Assembly: GCF_017894365.1 (NCBI RefSeq)
Contig: NZ_CP059467.1
Span: 434,001 to 498,000 of the forward strand
From: Aromatoleum bremense
GTDB lineage: Bacteria; Pseudomonadota; Gammaproteobacteria; Burkholderiales; Rhodocyclaceae
Length of the DNA stretch: 64,000 nucleotides
Direction of reading: 5' to 3'
Both the position numbers and the translations under genes were made by a program. Positions 8,570 to 17,737 of this stretch are shown one piece after another. How positions within the stretch are numbered: the first letter of the stretch is position 1; each line of letters starts with the position of its first letter. The notes below the pieces were generated by a model that was given only the letters and a program-made list of their open reading frames with translations, searched no databases and was not told the origin of the DNA.

Positions 8570-9337
8570 TTAGCGGGGCGCGAGGCGGATCGCGCCGTCG
8601 AGGCGGATCGTCTCGCCGTTGAGCATCGCGTTCTCGACGATCTGGCGCGCGAGTTGCGCGTATTCGGCCGGTTCGCCGAGGCGCGGCGGGAACGGCACGG
8701 ATTCGCCGAGCGAGCGCTGCACGTCTTCGGGCAGGCCCTTCATCATCGGCGTCAGGAACAGGCCCGGCGCGATCGTCACGACGCGGATGCCGAAACGCGC
8801 GAGCTCGCGCGCGATCGGCAACGTCATCGACACGATGCCGCCTTTCGACGCGGCGTAGCCGGCCTGGCCGATCTGGCCGTCGTAGGCGGCGACCGACGCG
8901 GTGTTGATGATCACGCCACGCTCACCGCCGGCGTTCGGTTCGCCTTTCGACATCGCTTCGGACGCGAGGCGGATCATGTTGAAGGTGCCGACCAGGTTGA
9001 TGTTCACGATGCGCGCGAACGTGTCGAGCGGATGTGGGCCGTCGCGGCCGAGCACTTTCGCGGCGGTGCCGATGCCGGCGCAGTTGACGAGCCCGTTGAG
9101 CGCGCCGAAGCGTGCGAGCGCGAGCTCGACGCAGCCGCGCGCATCGGCTTCGGACGCGACGTCGGTGCGGTGGAACGCTGCGCGGGCACCGAGCTCATCG
9201 GCGAGTTTTTCCCCGCCGACGCTGTTCAGGTCCGCGATGACGACCTTCGCACCGGCCGCGTGGAACGCGCGCACAGTCGCTTCGCCGAGCCCCGATGCCC
9301 CGCCGGTGACGATAAAAGTGCTGTTCTCGAGTTTCAT
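8570..9337 (-). CDS. Short-chain dehydrogenase, 3-hydroxyacyl-CoA dehydrogenase type, 255 aa
   Basis: Classical SDR of the type II 3-hydroxyacyl-CoA dehydrogenase (HSD17B10-like) kind. Seen: cofactor motif [11 protein letters not shown] near residue 10, [10 protein letters not shown] after the second strand, NCAGIG, catalytic Ser in [11 protein letters not shown], and YxxxK as YAASKGG. It would oxidise the 3-hydroxyacyl-CoA made by the neighbouring hydratase with NAD+. The ATG at 9337 has AAGGGAA upstream; upstream codons in the same frame are not SDR-like. It sits between the thiolase and the acyl-CoA dehydrogenase on the same strand. Confidence 0.88.
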   Translation of the reverse strand: MKLENSTFIVTGGASGLGEATVRAFHAAGAKVVIADLNSVGGEKLADELGARAAFHRTDVASEADARGCVELALARFGALNGLVNCAGIGTAAKVLGRDGPHPLDTFARIVNINLVGTFNMIRLASEAMSKGEPNAGGERGVIINTASVAAYDGQIGQAGYAASKGGIVSMTLPIARELARFGIRVVTIAPGLFLTPMMKGLPEDVQRSLGESVPFPPRLGEPAEYAQLARQIVENAMLNGETIRLDGAIRLAPR

Positions 9338-9365
9338 CGTTTTTCCCTTGTTTGCGGCCGATGGC

Positions 9366-10631
9366 TCAGCCGACGTTCTCGACGACGATCGCAACGCCCT
9401 GGCCGCCCCCGCAGCACGCGGACGACACGCCGAACTGCAGCCGCGCCTCCTGCAGCTCACGCGCCACCGTCGTCGTCAGACGGACGCCGGATGCCCCGAG
9501 CGGATGCCCGATCGCGATCGCGCCGCCATGCACGTTGGCACGCTCGCGGTCGAGCCCCAGTTCGCGTTCGCATGCGAGGTACTGAGCACCGAAAGCTTCG
9601 TTGATCTCGACGCGCCCCAGGTCGCCGACCGTGAGTCCGGCCTTTGCGGCGGCCGCACGAATCGCCGGCGCCGGGCCGATGCCCATGATCTCCGGCGGCA
9701 CCGCCACCGACGCGCCGGCGACGATACGCGCCAGCGGCTTGATGCCGTGCACGCGCACCCAGTCGCCATGCGCGACGATCACCGCGGCCGCGCCATCGAC
9801 GATCGCCGAACTGTTGCCGCCTGTCTGCACGCCGCCGAACGCGGGTTTCAGTTTTTGCAGCGCGTCGAACGACGTCGACCGCACATGGCCGTCGCGATCG
9901 CACACTTCGGCGCGGTCGGCGAGCTTCAGCGACCTGCCGTTGTAGCCGTCCAACTCCCATTTCGCATTGACGACGGGGGCAACTTCGCCGGCGAACCAGC
10001 CCGACTCCCACGCCGCGGCGGCGCGTGCAAAGCTCTGCTCGGCGAAGCGGTCGACCTCCTCGCGCGAAATGCCGTAGCGCTTCGCGAGGTTTTCCGCGGT
10101 GTCGCCCATGCTCGCTCCGGGCGCGGTGTCCTTCGTCGCTTCCCACAGGAAGTCGCGGAAATCGAGCTGGCCCATGCGGAAACCGGCGCGGTGCGTGTAG
10201 GCGGCGATCGGGTTGCGCGACATCGATTCAGTGCCGACGGCGAGCGCGACTTTCGCCTTGCCGAGCGTGATCTGGTCGGCGGCGGCGATGATCGTCTCGA
10301 AGCCGGTGCCGCACAGGCGCTGCACGAGCAATGCCGGAACGTTCGGGTTCACACCCGAATACAGGCCGATGTGGCGCGGCAGGAAATACGCGTCGAAGCT
10401 CGCCTGCGCCATGTTGCCGGCGACGATCGCGTCGACTTCACTCGCCGGGATGCCGCTCCTGTCGAACAGCGCGCGCGCCGCGAAGATGCCGAGGTCGGTC
10501 GGCGACACATCGCGCAGCACGCCGTTGTAGTCGGCGAAAGGCGTGCGGCTCCCGGCGACGAGCCAGATGTCGTCGTAGCGCGCGGCATGGGCCGCGGCTT
10601 GCGACGCGGCGTAGGAATCGGTCGTGTTCAT
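9366..10631 (-). CDS. Acetyl-CoA acyltransferase (thiolase), 421 aa
   Basis: Thiolase that would cleave the 3-ketoacyl-CoA to acetyl-CoA and a shortened acyl-CoA. Seen: the nucleophilic cysteine in [22 protein letters not shown] with the catalytic His, and the second cysteine in [12 protein letters not shown]. The length is slightly over the usual 390-400 because of an N-terminal extension ([20 protein letters not shown]). Its start overlaps the hydratase stop by 4 bp, which implies translational coupling. In this operon the expected reaction is release of benzoyl-CoA or a hydroxylated analogue from 3-oxo-3-phenylpropanoyl-CoA (inference). Confidence 0.9.
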   Translation of the reverse strand: MNTTDSYAASQAAAHAARYDDIWLVAGSRTPFADYNGVLRDVSPTDLGIFAARALFDRSGIPASEVDAIVAGNMAQASFDAYFLPRHIGLYSGVNPNVPALLVQRLCGTGFETIIAAADQITLGKAKVALAVGTESMSRNPIAAYTHRAGFRMGQLDFRDFLWEATKDTAPGASMGDTAENLAKRYGISREEVDRFAEQSFARAAAAWESGWFAGEVAPVVNAKWELDGYNGRSLKLADRAEVCDRDGHVRSTSFDALQKLKPAFGGVQTGGNSSAIVDGAAAVIVAHGDWVRVHGIKPLARIVAGASVAVPPEIMGIGPAPAIRAAAAKAGLTVGDLGRVEINEAFGAQYLACERELGLDRERANVHGGAIAIGHPLGASGVRLTTTVARELQEARLQFGVSSACCGGGQGVAIVVENVG

Positions 10632-11398
10632 CGCTGCGCTCCCTGACCTTTGCGCTGCAGGAACTGGCCGATGCGCTCGGCGACTTCCGGGCCGGTCTGC
10701 GTGACCGCGGCGGTCAGCGACTCGACGAAGAAGCCGTCGTCGGCCGCCATGTTCTCGATGCGGGCGATCGACGTGACCATCGCCCAGTTCGCCATCGGCG
10801 CGTTCTCGGCGATCCGGCGCGCGAGCTGCTGCGCCTTCGCGAGCCCGTCGCCGGGCCCGACGAGGTAATGCGACAGGCCGAGGCGCTGTCCTTCGTCGGC
10901 TTCGAGGATGCGTCCGGTCAGCATCATCTCGCCCATCCGCCCGGCGCCGATGATCCGCGCGACCCGCACCGAGGCGCCTCCGCCGACGAAGATGCCGTGG
11001 CGCCCTTCGGGCAGCTGGTAGATCGTGTTCGGCTCGGCGACGCGCACGTGGGTCGCGGCCGCCAGCTCGAGGCCGCCGCCGATGACCGCGCCGTGCAGCG
11101 CGGCGACGACCGGAATGCCGCCGTTCTGGATGCGGCTGAACACGCGGTGCCAGCTCTGCGAGTGCTTCATGACGCCGAAAGGCTCGCGGTGCTGGTGCTC
11201 GGTCAGGTCGAGGCCGGCACAGAAATGCTCGCCCTCCGCGGCCAGCACGATCACTCGGGCGCCGTCGGGGACGGCCGCGAAAGCGTCGTCGATGGCAGCC
11301 AGCAGGCGGTCGCTGATCGCGTTGCGCTTGGCGGGGCGCGCCAGCGTGACGGTGTAGATGTCGTCCTCATGCGAGGTTCTTACCAGTTGTTCGGTCAT
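10628..11398 (-). CDS. Enoyl-CoA hydratase/isomerase (crotonase family), 256 aa
   Basis: Crotonase fold: N-terminal VTLARPAKRNAISDRLL, oxyanion-hole segment AEGEHFCAGLDLTEHQ, and the second motif HGAVIGGGLELAAATHVRVAEP, followed by GIFVGGGASVRVARIIG. It would hydrate the 2-enoyl-CoA produced by the dehydrogenase. The start at 11398 (MTEQLV) is preceded by AAAGGA at a good distance; 11422 (MNHERI) is an alternative. The region carrying the second usual catalytic glutamate is altered (GRHGIFVGGG), so isomerase or hydrolase variants of the family cannot be excluded. Confidence 0.85.
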   Translation of the reverse strand: MTEQLVRTSHEDDIYTVTLARPAKRNAISDRLLAAIDDAFAAVPDGARVIVLAAEGEHFCAGLDLTEHQHREPFGVMKHSQSWHRVFSRIQNGGIPVVAALHGAVIGGGLELAAATHVRVAEPNTIYQLPEGRHGIFVGGGASVRVARIIGAGRMGEMMLTGRILEADEGQRLGLSHYLVGPGDGLAKAQQLARRIAENAPMANWAMVTSIARIENMAADDGFFVESLTAAVTQTGPEVAERIGQFLQRKGQGAQR

Positions 11399-11448
11399 CA
11401 GGATGATCCTTTCATGATTCATGCCGAAGTTCTCCGGTCGGCGTCCGG

Positions 11449-13302
11449 CTACGCGGTGACGACGGACTTGTCCGGCATCGCCGCATACAGGGATTCGATG
11501 AGGTCGCGGCGCCGGGTCAGCACCGCGCGCTGGTTGATGTAGCCTTTGTCGGTGATCTCGCCGGCTTCGACCGACGGCGGCTCGGCCATCAGCAACGCGC
11601 GCGTCGGGCACGTCGACGAGCCGCCGCCGGCCTGCATCATCGCCGCCATGCCGAGACGCACGCGGGCGAGCACCGCCGGGTTCGACAGCACCTGCTCGAC
11701 CGGAGCGTCGGAGGGCAGTCCCGGGCACAGCGAACGGCATTCGGGGATGTTCGGGAACACCAGGAAGCCGATGTCGTCGCGGTCATGCCCGGTGACGACA
11801 ATGTCCTGCGCAACCGGCTTGAGCGCGTCGATGCCTTTGACGCGCAGCGCTCCGACGTGCACCCACGTGCCGGTCAGCAGCTTGAAGTCCTCGCCGACGC
11901 GTCCGTCGAACAGCAGGCCCTGTTCGGGACGGGCCGGATCGACGAACTCGACTGCGTCGCCGATCAGGTAGAAGCCTTCGTCGTCGAAGGATTTCGCCGT
12001 CAGCTCGGGCTGCTTCCAGTAGCCGGGGAACACGTTCGGCCCCCTGACCCGCACTTCGAGCTTGTCGGCCGACGGCACGAGCTTCAGCTCGGTGCCGGGC
12101 ACCGGCACGCCGATGACGCCTGAGCGCACCGCCTGGAAATGGCAGTCGGTCGCAAGCGGCGAAGTTTCGGTCGAGCCCCACGACGACACCATCGTGACGC
12201 GGCGGCCGGTTGCTTCCTCGGAGAGGTTCTCCAGTTCGGCCCACAGATGTTGCGGCAGCGCGGCGCCAGCGTAGAAGATCAGCTTCAGGCGCTTGAAGAA
12301 GCTGTCGCGCAGCGCCTTGTCGCGACGCAGCACCGGCACCAGCATGTCGAACGCACGCGGCACGCTGAAATAGATCGTCGGCGAGACTTCGCGCAGGTTG
12401 CGCAGCGTCCTGTCGAGCAGCGCCGGCGTCGGCTTGCCGTCGTCGAGATACATGCTGCCGCCGAAGCGCAGCACCATGTTGAAGTTGTGGTTGCTGCCGA
12501 AAGTGTGGCTCCACGGCAGCCATTCCATCAGCAGCGGCGGCTCGTGGCTCAGGAAAGGCCACACCAGCTCCTTCGCAAGCTGACTCGCGCACAGCATGCG
12601 CTGGGTGTTGATGACCGCCTTCGGCGTACCGACCGATCCCGACGTGAACAGGAACTTCGCGGTCGTGTCCGGCGTGATCCGGGCAAACGCCTCCATCACC
12701 GCCGCCTCGTCGCTGTTCGCCTCGATATCGGCGAACGGCACGCAGCCGGCAGTCGATTCGCTGCCGCCCCCGGCGACGACGACGCCGTCGTGCAACGGCC
12801 CGATCGCATCGATCGCCGCCGCAAACTTGCCGACCGGATCGGCATAGATGACGCCCGGCCGCAGCAGCTCGATGTTCGCCTTCAGCTTGACGAAATCCTT
12901 CGACATCAGCGAGTTGCCCGACGAGATCGCACACGAGGGCACGCCGATGTGCATCGCCGCGAGCATCAGCAGCGCATGCTCGATCGAGTTGTCGGAGAGG
13001 ATCGCCACCGGCCGCTCGGCCGACAGATTCTGGCCGAGCAGCCAGGTCGCGATCGCGACGACGCGGCGCCGCGCCTCGCCATAGCTGACGCGATGCCACT
13101 CGCCAGCCGCGTTGCGCTCGGCGAGGAACAGGCGCTCGGGCGTGTCGCGCGCCCAGCGTTCGAGCCACTCGCCGACGCAGCGCGCATAGCTGTCGGGCAG
13201 GGGAATCCCGGAACGCAGGATGCGGCTGCCGTCCGGGCGCGCCTCGATGTTCACGACCGGTCGGGCGAACATCGCGTCGATATCGGATATCACTGTGCTC
13301 AT
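11449..13302 (-). CDS. fcs: Feruloyl-CoA synthase-like acid-CoA ligase, 617 aa
   Basis: Adenylate-forming ligase. Seen: phosphate-binding loop FTSGSVGTPKAVINT, WLPWSHTFGSNHNFNM, the adenine-binding segment VSSWGSTETSPLAT and the hinge region LFDGRVGEDFKLLTGTWV. These follow feruloyl-CoA synthase more closely than short-chain acyl-CoA synthetases; 617 residues is normal for that family. It would activate phenylpropanoid acids (cinnamate, coumarate or hydrocinnamate type) with ATP and CoA before beta-oxidation. The gene follows the binding-protein gene and precedes the hydratase. The precise substrate is not readable from the sequence. Confidence 0.85.
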   Translation of the reverse strand: MSTVISDIDAMFARPVVNIEARPDGSRILRSGIPLPDSYARCVGEWLERWARDTPERLFLAERNAAGEWHRVSYGEARRRVVAIATWLLGQNLSAERPVAILSDNSIEHALLMLAAMHIGVPSCAISSGNSLMSKDFVKLKANIELLRPGVIYADPVGKFAAAIDAIGPLHDGVVVAGGGSESTAGCVPFADIEANSDEAAVMEAFARITPDTTAKFLFTSGSVGTPKAVINTQRMLCASQLAKELVWPFLSHEPPLLMEWLPWSHTFGSNHNFNMVLRFGGSMYLDDGKPTPALLDRTLRNLREVSPTIYFSVPRAFDMLVPVLRRDKALRDSFFKRLKLIFYAGAALPQHLWAELENLSEEATGRRVTMVSSWGSTETSPLATDCHFQAVRSGVIGVPVPGTELKLVPSADKLEVRVRGPNVFPGYWKQPELTAKSFDDEGFYLIGDAVEFVDPARPEQGLLFDGRVGEDFKLLTGTWVHVGALRVKGIDALKPVAQDIVVTGHDRDDIGFLVFPNIPECRSLCPGLPSDAPVEQVLSNPAVLARVRLGMAAMMQAGGGSSTCPTRALLMAEPPSVEAGEITDKGYINQRAVLTRRRDLIESLYAAMPDKSVVTA

Positions 13303-13323
13303 GGGATTTTCCGCCCGTTCCGG

Positions 13324-14466
13324 TTACTGCGAGATCATCTTGTACGCCCCGCTCTCGATCTTCACGAGCACGTGCGAGCGCTCGTCGAGACCGAAATGGT
13401 CGGCGGCGCTCATGTTGAACACGCCATGGCTGCCGACGACCTCCTTGTTCGACTCGATCGCGTCCCGCAGCGCCGCGCGGAACTGCGGCGTGCCCGGCTT
13501 CGCGGTCTTCAGCGCGACCGGGATCGCCTGTTCGATGAGACGGAACGCATCGAACGCGTGACCCGCGAACGACGAGAACGAGCCCGGGCCGTACGCGGCT
13601 TCGTACTTGTGCACGAGATCGCGCCCGGCGGTCTTCGACGGATGCGTGTCCGGCACCTGGTCGACGACGACGACCGGGCCGACCGGCATGATCGCGCCCT
13701 CGGCCGCCTTGCCTGCGACCTTCAGGAAAGCCTGGTTCGCAGCCGCGTGGGTCTGGTAGATCTGGCCCTTGTACCCGCGCTCGCCGAGCGTCGTCTGCGG
13801 CAGTGCGGCGGGGCTTCCGGAGCCCACCACCAGCACCGCGTCGGGCCGCGCCGCGACCAGCTTCAGCACCTGCCCGCTGACCGATGTGTCGGCACGCGCG
13901 TAACGCTCGACCGCCACCATTTTGATGCCCGCCGCCTCGGCGCGGCTCTTCACGGCGCCGAGCCAGTCTTCGCCGTAGGCGTCCGAAAAACCGATAAAGC
14001 CAAGCGTCTTCACGCCCATCGCCGTCATGTGACCGAGCAGCGCATCGGCCATCACGCTGTTCTGCTGCGGCGTACGGAACACCCATTTGTTGCGGTCCGC
14101 GGGCAGCGACACCGGGCTGATCGCGACCTGCGGCGTCGCGCTCTCGTTGGCGACTTCGGCCATCGCCGCGGTGGCCGGCGTCGTCGACGAGCCGACGAGC
14201 ACGTCGACGCTGTTTTCCGTAATCAGCTTGCGCGCATTCTTCGTCGCGATCGACGGATCGGTCGCGTCATCCAGCAAGATGTAATGGATTTTTTCCCCTG
14301 CGATCTGCGTCGGCAGCAGCGCAAAGACGTTTTTCTCGGGAATGCCGAGCGAAGCACCGGGCCCGGTCGCCGACAGTGAAACCCCCACCGTGATATCCGC
14401 GACAGCGGGTTGAACGAACGACAGCGACGCGAACGAACACAGGACTGCGAGTTTCTTGACTTGCAT
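13324..14466 (-). CDS. ABC transporter substrate-binding protein (LivJ/PBP1 type), 380 aa
   Basis: Periplasmic binding protein of the branched-chain amino acid/aromatic acid class (Peripla_BP_6). It begins with a Sec signal peptide (MQVKKLAVLCSFASLSFVQPA, cleavage near VADIT when counted as MQVK...PAVADIT), then ITVGVSLSATGPGASLG, LVGSSTTPATAAMAEV and FGFSDAYGEDW-like segments. The start at 14466 lies 150 bases inside a longer open frame whose upstream part is not protein-like. It is the first gene of the phenylpropanoid operon, but no permease or ATPase accompanies it. The LivHMGF set at 20564-23870 is the nearest candidate partner. Confidence 0.85.
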   Translation of the reverse strand: MQVKKLAVLCSFASLSFVQPAVADITVGVSLSATGPGASLGIPEKNVFALLPTQIAGEKIHYILLDDATDPSIATKNARKLITENSVDVLVGSSTTPATAAMAEVANESATPQVAISPVSLPADRNKWVFRTPQQNSVMADALLGHMTAMGVKTLGFIGFSDAYGEDWLGAVKSRAEAAGIKMVAVERYARADTSVSGQVLKLVAARPDAVLVVGSGSPAALPQTTLGERGYKGQIYQTHAAANQAFLKVAGKAAEGAIMPVGPVVVVDQVPDTHPSKTAGRDLVHKYEAAYGPGSFSSFAGHAFDAFRLIEQAIPVALKTAKPGTPQFRAALRDAIESNKEVVGSHGVFNMSAADHFGLDERSHVLVKIESGAYKMISQ

Positions 14467-14585
14467 GGTCACTCCTCTGGTTTTGACGCCGGACTTCCCC
14501 GGGCCAATCGAACGGCGGCTGGACCGCTCTGGGTATCGCGCCGAAAGATGTCGGCGTGTCGCAAAGTTAGCAATGCCGAACAATC

Positions 14586-14617
14586 TTGTCAAACACTTGT
14601 TCAAGTAGTTTGTCAAA
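14586..14617. promoter_or_regulatory. Possible operator upstream of the phenylpropanoid operon
   Basis: Two copies of TTGTCAAA (14586-14593 and 14610-14617) flank the near-palindrome CTTGTTCAAG (14596-14605), about 120 bp upstream of the first gene of the operon. The arrangement suggests a regulator site, perhaps for the TetR protein encoded at 18153. This is inference. Confidence 0.35.
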
Positions 14618-14783
14618 GGATGCTACAAAGCAGACGGACTGCAGCACGCGACGATTCGACACGACGCAGGCACCCGTTATGCAGGGGCGTTTCCGGCCAT
14701 TGCTCGCTATCATTGCGGCCCTGTTAGCGGCGGTGTAAATCCGCTGCTACTTGGCGACGAAATGCTGTGCGGACGGCAAAGAG

Positions 14784-14811
14784 CACAAGGGGCCTTCGTA
14801 GGCCCCTTGTG
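14784..14811 (-). terminator. Hairpin terminator of the IS21 operon
   Basis: A perfect 12-bp stem with a 4-base loop lies 27 bp beyond the last element ORF: arms cacaaggggcct (14784-14795) and aggccccttgtg (14800-14811). No long T-run follows. Confidence 0.6.
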
Positions 14812-14838
14812 GTTTGGCGTTGCGATGCCGGGCAGTCG

Positions 14839-15066
14839 TCAGAATGGCGGGTCGTCGGTATCGGTGTGGCGCAGATCAGGGGCGTGGGTTGGTGCGTACT
14901 CCTCACGCATAAGCTCGTGAAGCGGGATCTGGTAATGCGCCCAGATGCGTTCGCGCAGATCGTCGAGCAACTCGACGACGGCCAGTGCCTGCTCGGGCGT
15001 CCAGTGGTCGGGCACGATGAAGGGGATGCCGCGCTGGTGCCCGGAGGGCAGGAGCCAGGGCTTCAT
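14839..15066 (-). CDS. Small IS21-associated accessory protein, 75 aa
   Basis: Short acidic protein beginning MKPWLLPSGHQRGIPFIVPD, with a helical middle (WTPEQALAVVELLDDLRERIW). The ATG overlaps the istB stop by 4 bp (ATGA), so it is translated with the transposition genes. I recall similar ORFs trailing istB in other proteobacterial IS21 elements; no function is known to me. It is not transposase-like. Confidence 0.65.
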   Translation of the reverse strand: MKPWLLPSGHQRGIPFIVPDHWTPEQALAVVELLDDLRERIWAHYQIPLHELMREEYAPTHAPDLRHTDTDDPPF

Positions 15067-15815
15067 GATTTCGCCCTCCGTCGTTGCTTTGCCCGTTGCT
15101 CCGAGCGTTCCTTGGCCTCCTTCAGGCGATAGGAGTCGCCGTCGATGGCAATGACTTCGGCGTTGTGCACCAGGCGATCGACGAGCGAGACGACGCAGGC
15201 GGCATTGGGAAAGACCTCGGACCATTCGGCGAACGGTCGATTCGTGGTGACCAGCGTGCTCTTCGTCTCATAACGGCGGCTGATCAGCTCGAAGAGCAGA
15301 TCGGCGTGGCGGTTCGAATAGGAGAGGTAGCCGACCTCGTCGATGGCCAGCAAATCCGGCGCGGCATAGTGGCGCAGTCGCCGGCGCAGTGCCGAATCGC
15401 TATCGAGCGCGGCCAGATCGCCGAGCAGTTGGCCGGCGGTCGTAAAGAGCACGGTGCGGCCGTGGATCAGCGCCTGATGGGCGATATTTTTCGCCAAGGT
15501 CGATTTGCCGACGCCGTTGGGGCCGAGCAGCACGGCGTTGGCCGATTCCTTGAGGAAGTCGAGCGCCATCAGTTCCTCGATCGCCGCGCGGTCGCAGCGC
15601 CGGGGCCAGAGCCAATCGAAATCGCACAGCGGCTTGAAGCGGCCGATATGCGCGTCCTTGAGCCGGCGCTCGAGACTGCGCCGGCTGCGCTCGTCCTCTT
15701 CCCACTGCAGCAGCGGCTCGACCCAGCCCGCCGTGGCCGCGTCCGGCCAGTGCGCCAGCAGGCCGTGGAGGTGCAGCGCGTGCGCGCGCTGGCGCAACGC
15801 TTCAAGCGTGCTCAT
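15063..15815 (-). CDS. istB: IS21 helper ATPase IstB, 250 aa
   Basis: DnaA/DnaC-like AAA+ ATPase that assists IstA. Seen: Walker A LLGPNGVGKSTLAKNIAHQA, Walker B DLLAIDEVGYL, sensor region STLVTTNRPFAEWSEVF and terminal SLVDRLVHNAEVIAIDGDSYRLKE split over two motifs. The start at 15815 overlaps the end of istA by 14 bp, the usual IS21 arrangement. Length and motifs are intact. Confidence 0.93.
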   Translation of the reverse strand: MSTLEALRQRAHALHLHGLLAHWPDAATAGWVEPLLQWEEDERSRRSLERRLKDAHIGRFKPLCDFDWLWPRRCDRAAIEELMALDFLKESANAVLLGPNGVGKSTLAKNIAHQALIHGRTVLFTTAGQLLGDLAALDSDSALRRRLRHYAAPDLLAIDEVGYLSYSNRHADLLFELISRRYETKSTLVTTNRPFAEWSEVFPNAACVVSLVDRLVHNAEVIAIDGDSYRLKEAKERSEQRAKQRRRAKS

Positions 15816-17301
15816 CGTCCTCTCCAGTGAGGGTGTCGTAGGTATCGAGTCGGTGCGGCTGGACCGGTGCGTCCTTGTCTTTGACGTGCGGCGGCAGGCA
15901 GGTGGCGACCGGGGGCGCCTCGTGGCGCGCCTCCCGCCGGCGCTCGAGCGCCAGGCGCACCGCGTTGGGGTGCGGCACGCCACCGGCCAGCGCCTCGACG
16001 ATGGCCGCCTGCAATTCCGAGGCGCCGTAGCGATCGAGGAGCCGCAGCAAACCCGAGGTGATCGTGCCGAGGTTGGCGCCGCGTTCGGCGGCGCTGAGCA
16101 AGAGGTCCCGGCTCGCCGGTGCGACCTGAGCCAGGTGGTTCTGACCGCGGTGATGCCGGGCTTCGCGCTTGAGCTCGATCAGCGTCTTGATGTGGGCCGG
16201 ATCTTCGATCTGGTCTCGGCTATCGTAGCTGCGCGGGTGATCGGCGAGCACCTCGCCGCCGTCGAGGACGCGCACGCGCGAGGGATCGGCGCGGACCGTC
16301 AGCAGCCGCCGCACATACGTGTGCGGAATCGAATAGTCGTTGAGGTCGAAGCGCACGTACGGCGTCTTGCCCGCCGTCACCGTCAAGTGCTCATCGGTCG
16401 GATAGGGGTTCTCCGGCAGCGCGAGCAGGCGGGGCTGCTCGCGGGCAAAGGCTTCGCGCACGCTGATCGAGCGCTCCTCTGGGCAAGGCCGATCGGCCGC
16501 CTGGCCGTCGCACCAGGCTTGCGCCTGGGCGTTCAGATCATCGAGGTCCGCGAAGCTGCGGGCGGCGAAGAAGCTCTCGCGGGCATAACGAATCGCCCGT
16601 TCGACCCGCCCCTTCTCATTTCCTCGCGCAACGGCGACCGGCCGCGGCTCGAAGCGGTAGTGTCCGGCGAACGCGAGCAGCGTCGGGTGAAAGCGGATGG
16701 CGTCATTCTGGCGCTCGAGCACGGCGCTCTTCAGATTGTCGTAGAGCAGGACTCTCGGCAGCCCTTGCCAGGCGGCGAAGGCGCCGACGTGGCCGCGCAG
16801 GAAGTTCTCCATGCGCGCATCGAGGAAGAAACGCAGGAAGATGCGCCGCGACCAGGACAGGACCAGGACGAAGGCCATCAGCGGCCGGCGGGCACGGCCG
16901 ATCTCGAGGTGACCGAAGTGCGCCCAATCGACTTGCCCTTGCTCACCGGCGAGTGTGCGCAGGCGCAGGAAGGCTTCTGCTTTCGGCCGAGGCCGATGCA
17001 GGGAAATCAGGTGGCGAAAGTGGTCGGGGCCGCCGCCATAGCCGCGTTCGCGCACCATCGCGTACAGGCGACTGGCGGTCAGCGTCGGGAATTTCTCCAG
17101 CGTCTGGCCAATGAAGGGCAGGTAGGCGTCGAGCTGCGACGGGCGCTGCACGCCGCCGGTCCTGGGCAGCCCGGCTTGCGCCAGGACGCGGCGCACCGTG
17201 CCGTGATGCACGCGCAATTGGCGGGCGATCGTGCCGGTTCGCCATTTCTCGACGTGGTAGTAGCGAAGGATATGCGCTTCGAGCTCAGGGGCTATGGTCA
17301 C
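15802..17301 (-). CDS. istA: IS21-family transposase IstA, 499 aa
   Basis: DDE integrase-type transposase. An N-terminal HTH region (ILRYYHVEKWRTGTIARQL) is followed by the catalytic core: first Asp in GEQGQVDWAHFGH, second in LLYDNLKSAV, and the Glu in the KGRVERAIRYARESF region. A C-terminal Mu-type beta-barrel part follows. The gene is full length and overlaps istB. Its start lies inside the end of the upstream Cys-rich ORF. Confidence 0.93.
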   Translation of the reverse strand: MTIAPELEAHILRYYHVEKWRTGTIARQLRVHHGTVRRVLAQAGLPRTGGVQRPSQLDAYLPFIGQTLEKFPTLTASRLYAMVRERGYGGGPDHFRHLISLHRPRPKAEAFLRLRTLAGEQGQVDWAHFGHLEIGRARRPLMAFVLVLSWSRRIFLRFFLDARMENFLRGHVGAFAAWQGLPRVLLYDNLKSAVLERQNDAIRFHPTLLAFAGHYRFEPRPVAVARGNEKGRVERAIRYARESFFAARSFADLDDLNAQAQAWCDGQAADRPCPEERSISVREAFAREQPRLLALPENPYPTDEHLTVTAGKTPYVRFDLNDYSIPHTYVRRLLTVRADPSRVRVLDGGEVLADHPRSYDSRDQIEDPAHIKTLIELKREARHHRGQNHLAQVAPASRDLLLSAAERGANLGTITSGLLRLLDRYGASELQAAIVEALAGGVPHPNAVRLALERRREARHEAPPVATCLPPHVKDKDAPVQPHRLDTYDTLTGEDDEHA

Positions 17302-17737
17302 GGTCAGTTCCTCTTCGATCTAGTCGGCAGACGGTGTGAGGAACTCGACGGCGCAAGGGGCCGATTCGGACCAACGCCGAACACGGACAGTCACAAAAAT
17401 GACAGTGTTGTGACGTGGACGTCGTCTGGATCACCTTCGATGACGCCGTCGCCATGGGCGTCGAGCTCACGGCCAGTAGATCATCGGCCGCCGGCGCGGG
17501 GGAACCCTGATGCGTCACGTTCTTCTGTCGCGCACGGTAGCGACGGCTGCGTTCGGCATGGGTGAAGCGGCCATGGCGGCTCGTTTGGTAGCGCCGACCC
17601 GCTCTGCGGATCGAGTCCTGCCGCGCCGTCGGCGCGCAGCCGCCGGCGCAGTAGATCTGGCCATGGTCGCAGGGGCTGCAAATCAATACCTGCACGCGGC
17701 AGCGCGCGCAGAGGAAGAATCGGCCCGTGGATTCCAT
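17285..17737 (-). CDS. Cys-rich zinc-finger-like IS21 passenger protein, 150 aa
   Basis: The first half has Cys pairs spaced like a zinc-binding module (CARCRVQVLICSPCDHGQIYCAGGC) written here in two parts: CARCRVQVLICSPC and DHGQIYCAGGC. A basic RRAGRRYQTSRHGRFTHAE-type segment and the RRYRARQKNVTHQGSP stretch follow. A second Cys motif (CHFCDCPC) lies near residue 115. I recall related proteins upstream of istA in a subgroup of IS21 elements. It may be a DNA-binding accessory, but that is inference. It overlaps istA by 17 bp. Confidence 0.6.
   Translation of the reverse strand: MESTGRFFLCARCRVQVLICSPCDHGQIYCAGGCAPTARQDSIRRAGRRYQTSRHGRFTHAERSRRYRARQKNVTHQGSPAPAADDLLAVSSTPMATASSKVIQTTSTSQHCHFCDCPCSALVRIGPLRRRVPHTVCRLDRRGTDRDHSP

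Noticed and set aside
6368..9604. A 1078-codon plus-strand open frame
   Set aside because: Mirror of the acyl-CoA dehydrogenase and SDR genes; low-complexity and without homology.
12139..14379. A 746-codon plus-strand frame over the ligase and binding protein
   Set aside because: Shadow composition; the minus strand carries recognised proteins.
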